Assembly: GCF_033439725.1 (NCBI RefSeq) | Contig: NW_026944387.1 | Span: forward strand, 3,782,001 to 3,846,000 | Direction: 5' to 3' | DNA: 64,000 bases | DNA from: Neurospora tetraspora | Taxonomy: Eukaryota; Ascomycota; Sordariomycetes; Sordariales; Sordariaceae | Shown here: piece after piece, positions 59,277 to 64,000 of the stretch | Layout of the letters: each line of letters opens with the position of its first letter | Numbering within the stretch: position 1 is the stretch's first letter | Translations under genes and position numbers: made by a program | The notes under the pieces: model-generated | Told to the model about the DNA's origin: nothing | The model's input: the letters and a program-made list of their open reading frames with translations, nothing else | Databases searched by the model: none

Positions 59277-60145
59277 TTTGGTTTTCTTTTTTGATTATTT
59301 GTCTCGTGTGTGTTTTTCGAGCGGGTATAAAACGTTGCCGATGTTGAAGTTGATGTCTTGTGCTGCAGTGCGCAATGTAATGTGCGATGCGATGCGGTGT
59401 TGACACTTTTGAGCTGAAGTTCGAAGTTCAATGTTCGATGATGCAGCAGCAAACAAAATAAGCAAGCAGCGAGAGACGGCGCGGAAAACAAACTAAGCTT
59501 CGAGGTTTTTAAGGGTCGCAGTGGGTTTTATTTGCCAGGAAGAAGAATCCCGAAACGAGGGGCGTCAGGTAGTAACTGTTAAAACTCGAGGAAGCAGGAT
59601 GTCACAAAGCTGAGCAAATCGGAGGTGGTTGGGAGAAAGGACGGGAAAGCTGGATTGTGGCTGTGTCGACCAAGTCGGGATTGTTTACGACGCAGCTTGC
59701 GCAGCTGTGGCAGCGCATTTCGCACGTTACGTCATCCACCACCGCAAGAAACAGGGGAAGTCTTGCGATGTGGTCTGTGCGAGTCTTGGATGGGTGAAAG
59801 CTCTTATCGGTTGGGTACCTTGATGGCAGGGTAAGTGATAAGATAAGGATAAGGATAAGATAAGACACGAGGAGAGCTGGAGGTGATGGAGTGTTCTCAA
59901 ATCTCAACTTTCATCCCAAGGCAACAACTCAAATACGCGACGCTATAACAAGTTCATGTTGCCGAAAAGCGTTCCAAGCCTAGGATCTGAAAGCATGATG
60001 GAACGACGACAGGCAGAGTGCGAGTGCAGCAAACACTTCCGTCGAGTCGAGTGACTTTTGGCGATGTCTGCCGAAGCATCGTCAAAGCCTTCTCAGCACT
60101 CAGGTAACGATAGGTAGGGCCAATCCCTCCCTTTCCTCCCTGACC
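59277..60145. other. intergenic, no gene seen
   Basis: Promoter side of the Cys-tail gene and 3' side of the hydrolase gene. Contains several GATAAG-like motifs near 59838-59862, which could bind GATA factors. No gene supported. Confidence 0.5.
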
Positions 60146-60952
60146 TCACTCCCCCAATACCTCCCCCAAAACCCTCACCAACTCCCCCGTCCCCGTCAGC
60201 GTCGGCACATGCCCCGTCTCCATCCTCACCGTCTTCACATCCACGCCCACCTCCTCCCTCGCCCTCCCCACCATCCACTCCTGCAACTCCAACGGAACCG
60301 AAATATCCTTGGTGGTCATCACATACACCACCTTCGGCCCGCCCTCCTCTTTCCCATCCATCCAAGCCGCATGCTCCGTCTTCTGACTGATGACCTTGGT
60401 CGCAATCGGCGTGATGGTACCCACATACTCTTCAATTTCTTGGTCTGTCGCCTCCCCCTTATCGCCCGCCTCGGTGCCGATCCACATTTCTATAGGACGC
60501 AAGGCGACCACTCGCCCGTCGGGGAGGAAATCAAAGTGGGAGGGGTTGACGAGGGAGACGTTTGGTTTGGAGTCGCCGTAGGGAACGGTCATGAGGGAGT
60601 TGGGGAAGAGTATGGCGGCTGCGAGGTAGATGAGGTGGGTGATGCCACCGCCGCTTTTCTCTTCACGGTACAGCCCATGGAGCGCGTTGGAGCCGACTTG
60701 TCCGCCGTAGGAGTGCATGAGGATGGCGAGGCGGCGGCCTTCGGAGATCATTTGGGAGACGGAGGAGCGGACGAACGAGGAGTCGGTGTAGAAGTCGGCG
60801 GTGGGGGAGGGGTCGTTGGAGATGCTGGGGAGCGGGAGGACGGTTACTCGGAGGGAGGGGAAGGCGGTTGAGAGGGCGGTGGTGAACTTCCGGTAGGAGG
60901 CGGGGGTGTGCCAGCCGCCGGGGATGATGACGATGTCGGTTGGGGAGGACAT
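60146..60952 (-). CDS. alpha/beta hydrolase
   Basis: Single exon of 268 aa from the ATG at 60952 (MSSPTDIVIIPGGWHTP); the frame is open further upstream but without an ATG. It shows the alpha/beta-hydrolase order: strand plus oxyanion region IVIIPGGWHTPASY, nucleophile elbow LMHSYGG with Ser81, an acid-bearing strand near VYVMTTKDISVP, and the His in METGHVPTL near the end. The family is that of small single-domain hydrolases common in ascomycetes, often of unknown substrate. There is no signal peptide, so it is likely cytosolic. Confidence 0.88.
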   Translation of the reverse strand: MSSPTDIVIIPGGWHTPASYRKFTTALSTAFPSLRVTVLPLPSISNDPSPTADFYTDSSFVRSSVSQMISEGRRLAILMHSYGGQVGSNALHGLYREEKSGGGITHLIYLAAAILFPNSLMTVPYGDSKPNVSLVNPSHFDFLPDGRVVALRPIEMWIGTEAGDKGEATDQEIEEYVGTITPIATKVISQKTEHAAWMDGKEEGGPKVVYVMTTKDISVPLELQEWMVGRAREEVGVDVKTVRMETGHVPTLTGTGELVRVLGEVLGE

Positions 60953-61851
60953 CTGGACATGATGGGTAGGGCAGATCGTGGATATGGTTGTTAGGGTAAA
61001 TGGCCGAGCATCTCTTGTTGGGTTGCTCGGTGAACTGGGGCGAGGTCTAGGATGGAGAACTGGACAGAAGGAGAGAAGGAGCGGAAGGACTCGAGACAAA
61101 CATGTTTTGAGACGAACCCCTGGGTTTTATCGTCGGGGTCCTCTTGCCAAGACAGGGACCCGTCTGCAAGCCTGGGCGTACTACGGTAAGTCTTAACACC
61201 GAATCCTAAGATGGTAAAGGTCAGGTCAGTCTGGTCTGTAACGGGATGTCAACTTTGGAACGTGGTGATACTACATCACTCCTCACTGACAAGCAATTCG
61301 AGCGGCCGCTCGGGTTACAGCCGAAGTACAACCCGTGGGCATCGTTACAGGTAGATGGATTGCAGATGCAGCAGATGGATTTCGTGATATCCTCGAGAGG
61401 AAAGGGTCTATCTGCAGGGACGGACCAAAGTGGGAATGTTTGCTCGACTGGCTGCGGTCGACAAAGTAAGTGTCCAAAACGTGGCTTCTGCCAGGGGGTA
61501 TCTACGGGGAGCCAAGCGCCTCTTTCCCTCTCCTACAGATGCTACGGGAACACCATCAAGTGATTGTCCTTGAATTGGCGCCCATCGCCCACGTCCATCC
61601 ACTGATGGTGAGTAACGACAAAACCGATGTTGGAACTACCATTGTCCGGTGCTTTTACGAGGGGTTGTACACAAGCGCTCATTCGCAAATTACTCAAAAG
61701 CAACGCTTTCCTGTCTCGATATTTGTCTTCCAGTCTTTTCGTTGTTTTGTCTTGGGGTACTTCATCCTATCATGATGCTCGATCATCCAATCTTTCATAT
61801 AACCATTCTACCAGTTCCATCGAGGGTTGGCCGAGAACAGCGTGACCCGTT
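60953..61851. other. intergenic, no gene seen
   Basis: Promoter side of the hydrolase gene and 3' side of the ankyrin locus. Only short unsupported frames. Confidence 0.5.
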
Positions 61852-62862
61852 TTATTCTCCTTCCCATTGCCCCTCCTCTTCGTCCCATCTTCCTATACCC
61901 CGTCTCATGTCCCAAGCATCTTCAAGGACGCGGTCAAAATAGCTTGTATCACCTCCCTCTGCAACCGTGTCAAGAAGGTCCAACCAAAAGCTCTCCTCCC
62001 ACCAGATGAACCTTCTCCTTCGTACCGGCGGCTCTGGAACGTTGGCGTCCACAATAGGAGCATGAAGCTGAACGCCCAGGCTTTGGAGCCGGTCCCTATT
62101 CTCCTCTGTCTGGTCGATCTGGCGCATATCTTCGAAGACTTCGTTTAGACGGATGACCCAGTCGTGATGGAGAAAACACCAAAAATCGTTTGCAGATTCG
62201 AAGCTCACATCCTGCCACTGCTCCATCAAATTTTCAAGGATATCTACAAGCTCGCTGTCCTCCTCGTGGATTTCGTCTACATTGCCTTCGTTATGGTAGC
62301 CGTGCTTTTTGCAACACGTGTGTCGGATACCGAGAGCCATGAACGTGAAGAGGCGTAAAGCCTCGCAGAATTGTACTTCGTACTGACATACAAAGCCGTC
62401 ATTTCCGTATAACATTGTCCGAATATGTGTAAACTCACAGGCATAGTCCTTAGGCTGAGACAATGCGTACCGTGGGGAGTTAAAGGACCTAGGAGCCAGG
62501 ATCCTCAACAGAATGAGGAATGGCGTACAGCCATTTGCAGAGCATGCACATAGACAACTGTCCGTTGTTGGTTCACTGCATAACTGACGAGCCACCTCAT
62601 GCGCGGCTTGGCTCAGCACATTTAGCTCAAGCCCAGCTACACCTATATCGCCCCACTGGTCCCAACGTGGGCTAGTAATGCAATAGATAGCTTTGTGAGC
62701 TGCCAGTGTTAGAGCATTGCAATTCTCAATGTCGTGGAGGGGTTGTAGCGGGTCGGCTCCATGATCCAACAGCCACAGCGCGTAGTCTTCCACAAGGGCG
62801 TAGTCTTCCACAAGGGCGTTGTGCACGAGGGGTGGGAAGGCTGTAGCTGCGTGATAGGTCAC
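61852..62862 (-). CDS. ankyrin-type protein, C-terminal part
   Basis: An open frame of about 336 codons ending at 61852. It has no ATG near its left edge; the first in-frame ATG is far inside, so it is likely the downstream exon of the gene whose upstream part lies at 63158-64000. Ankyrin-like features: YALWLLDHGADPLQPLHD, NALTLAAHKAI and GCTPFLILLRIL. The second half is charged and ends with EEEGQWEGE. An acceptor CACAG precedes the frame at about 62862, but it needs a donor in phase 1. The evident donor upstream (GTAAGC at 63157) is phase 0. So the join does not work as it stands, which suggests a frame change or insertion. Confidence 0.55.
   Translation of the reverse strand: MTYHAATAFPPLVHNALVEDYALVEDYALWLLDHGADPLQPLHDIENCNALTLAAHKAIYCITSPRWDQWGDIGVAGLELNVLSQAAHEVARQLCSEPTTDSCLCACSANGCTPFLILLRILAPRSFNSPRYALSQPKDYACEFTHIRTMLYGNDGFVCQYEVQFCEALRLFTFMALGIRHTCCKKHGYHNEGNVDEIHEEDSELVDILENLMEQWQDVSFESANDFWCFLHHDWVIRLNEVFEDMRQIDQTEENRDRLQSLGVQLHAPIVDANVPEPPVRRRRFIWWEESFWLDLLDTVAEGGDTSYFDRVLEDAWDMRRGIGRWDEEEGQWEGE
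62781..62816. repeat. 18-bp tandem duplication in the ankyrin frame
   Basis: CGTAGTCTTCCACAAGGG is repeated exactly twice, duplicating six residues (ALVEDY) in frame. Confidence 0.9.
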
Positions 62863-63024
62863 TGTGACGAACCGTTACAAGCACAGGAGTATATCGCTGG
62901 GAAATAAGAATAGGAATAACGGTAGTAGTAGCCAAAAGGTACTGGTCGATTGTATCAGTTGGTTGCTTGCTGAAGAGCCAGAATAACGAAGGCCGGGAAG
63001 CGGCCTTCTTATATACTGGTCTTC

Positions 63025-63127
63025 AAACCCGTCCCGTAGTCCCGCGATCTCGGGACCACGGGACACCCCATGTAACCTGGTCCCGTAGTCCCGTATTCTC
63101 GGGACAACGGGACCCTAGGTACGGGTT
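63025..63127. repeat. foldback repeat with two hairpins
   Basis: Two palindromes share GTCCCGTAGTCCCG as the left arm and a near-complement as the right arm (63031-63064 and 63079-63114). The pair is bracketed by AACCCGT and ACGGGTT, an outer inverted repeat. The whole unit is about 100 bp. Confidence 0.8.
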
Positions 63128-63157
63128 GTCGCTTATTGGTCAATCTATCTAGCTTAC

Positions 63158-64000
63158 ATAAGGGGCTTCTGATCGGATCGTAACAGTCACTTCACGAAAT
63201 CCCAACTGCGAGGCAAATTCTGCCGTCTGTGCGTAGTCTATCTCGCAGTATATGGTGAAGGAATCAACTGCGGCTTGGATTCTTGCGCGTCTCGTAGGTG
63301 GAGATGTTGTCGCTGTTTTTTGCAGGTGGTCGATAATCCAATGGACCGTCTTGGTGGGAAGATCCATTACATCAAGTTGACGTCCCATGTCATCACCAAA
63401 GAGCTTTTGCAGTGCAAGGCCGACAATTTCCTGCCGAGACTGCTTGAGATATAACAAGAACTTCTCCTGGGCGCTCAGTGGCGATTGTCCCAGTAACAAG
63501 CGAAGTGTACCGTGATCTCGGCCCCGGCTTGAACATGGAGCGAAGTACCAGGAATGGTCAAGGAATAACATGATGCATTCGGAGCAATGGCATTTCTCCA
63601 AGCACAGATCTGGACAACTCGTTCGATATGCCGATAGAGCGTATCGAAAGATGTCCCAGGCCAAGTCCTCCGCAAAGTTCTCGACTGGAACTTGCTCCAG
63701 GATAATGGACAAGCCATCCTTCCAAAGCACGGCGTAGTGAAGTGGGGTCATGCCATTCAGGTCCCATTCGAATACCAAGGACGGAGCGCGGGATAGGAGA
63801 GACCTGACAGATGAAATATCCCGTTGCAGGATCGCTGTACCCAATTGATTGCAACAGAATGCTAAAACATAAAACTCGACTTAGCATGGAAGGTCAGAAG
63901 GCAGGTAAAATTGGCAGGAAGGGGTATGGACAAATAATGCTACCTTTGCTGAAGACCGAAGGCTCGGGGAGGGGTTTCAAATATGCGAATCCAGGTAGAA
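63158..64000 (-). CDS. ankyrin-type protein, upstream part, truncated by window edge
   Basis: Partial gene read from the right edge. Exons 63944-64000 (5' incomplete) and 63158-63861 join through GTAGCA/GTTTTAG in frame (VFSK/AFCCNQLGTAIL). Ankyrin motif DLNGMTPLHYAVLWKDGLSI is followed by a Cys/His-containing stretch (CLEKCHCSEC) and helical text (SPLSAQEKFLLYLKQSR). At the left the frame meets a good donor GTAAGC at 63157, then a stop. The continuation is probably the frame at 61852-62862, but the phases disagree. The start and total length lie outside the window. Confidence 0.6.

Overview
This window looks like nuclear DNA of a filamentous ascomycete, most likely a Sordariomycete of the Neurospora/Sordaria/Podospora kind. 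The evidence is short introns (about 50-320 bp) with GTRNGT donors, CTAAC/CTGAC branch sites and CAG/TAG acceptors; typical fungal families (HET domain, DUF6594, Rds1 ferritin-like, phosphoketolase, vacuolar-type Ca2+-ATPase); and ankyrin/HET accessory genes. No database search was run. Exon joins were made by hand from splice signals and reading-frame continuity.

Layout. 0-13 kb: a 204-bp MITE with TA target duplication, a secreted choice-of-anchor-B protein, a Ser/Thr-rich secreted protein, a small three-exon orphan, an intron-containing tRNA-Ala(UGC), and a 1145-aa P-type Ca2+-ATPase. 13-20 kb: a Pol III-like RNA unit, a 575-bp hAT-like MITE with 8-bp target duplication, and four small orphan genes of one family in mixed orientation, one of them a clear pseudogene. 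22-31 kb: a hexapeptide-repeat acetyltransferase with a C-terminal membrane anchor, a Cys-rich orphan whose intron is best read as GC-AG, and a HET-domain gene broken by two one-base frame changes. 31-43 kb: phosphoketolase, a provisional orphan, a six-exon DUF6594 membrane protein, a second Pol III-like unit, an EthD-like protein and a small mitochondrial-type membrane protein. 43-55 kb: a third Pol III-like unit, an eight-exon divergent protein kinase, a Gln-rich FAR1-like/ankyrin regulator, Rds1, and a low-complexity protein with a possible mitochondrial presequence. 55-64 kb: a second HET-domain gene with two frame changes, a small Cys-tail protein, an alpha/beta hydrolase, and an ankyrin gene running off the right end with a foldback repeat inside it.

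The most interesting signal is a three-copy dispersed family at 13.3, 39.9 and 43.8 kb. Each copy carries the same upstream block, a TATA box, A-box-like and B-box-like motifs, a shared 3' core and a T-run terminator. It looks like an undescribed Pol III transcript family or tRNA-like SINE. A second theme is decay of accessory genes: both HET genes and one orphan paralogue are frame-broken, while the housekeeping-type genes are intact.
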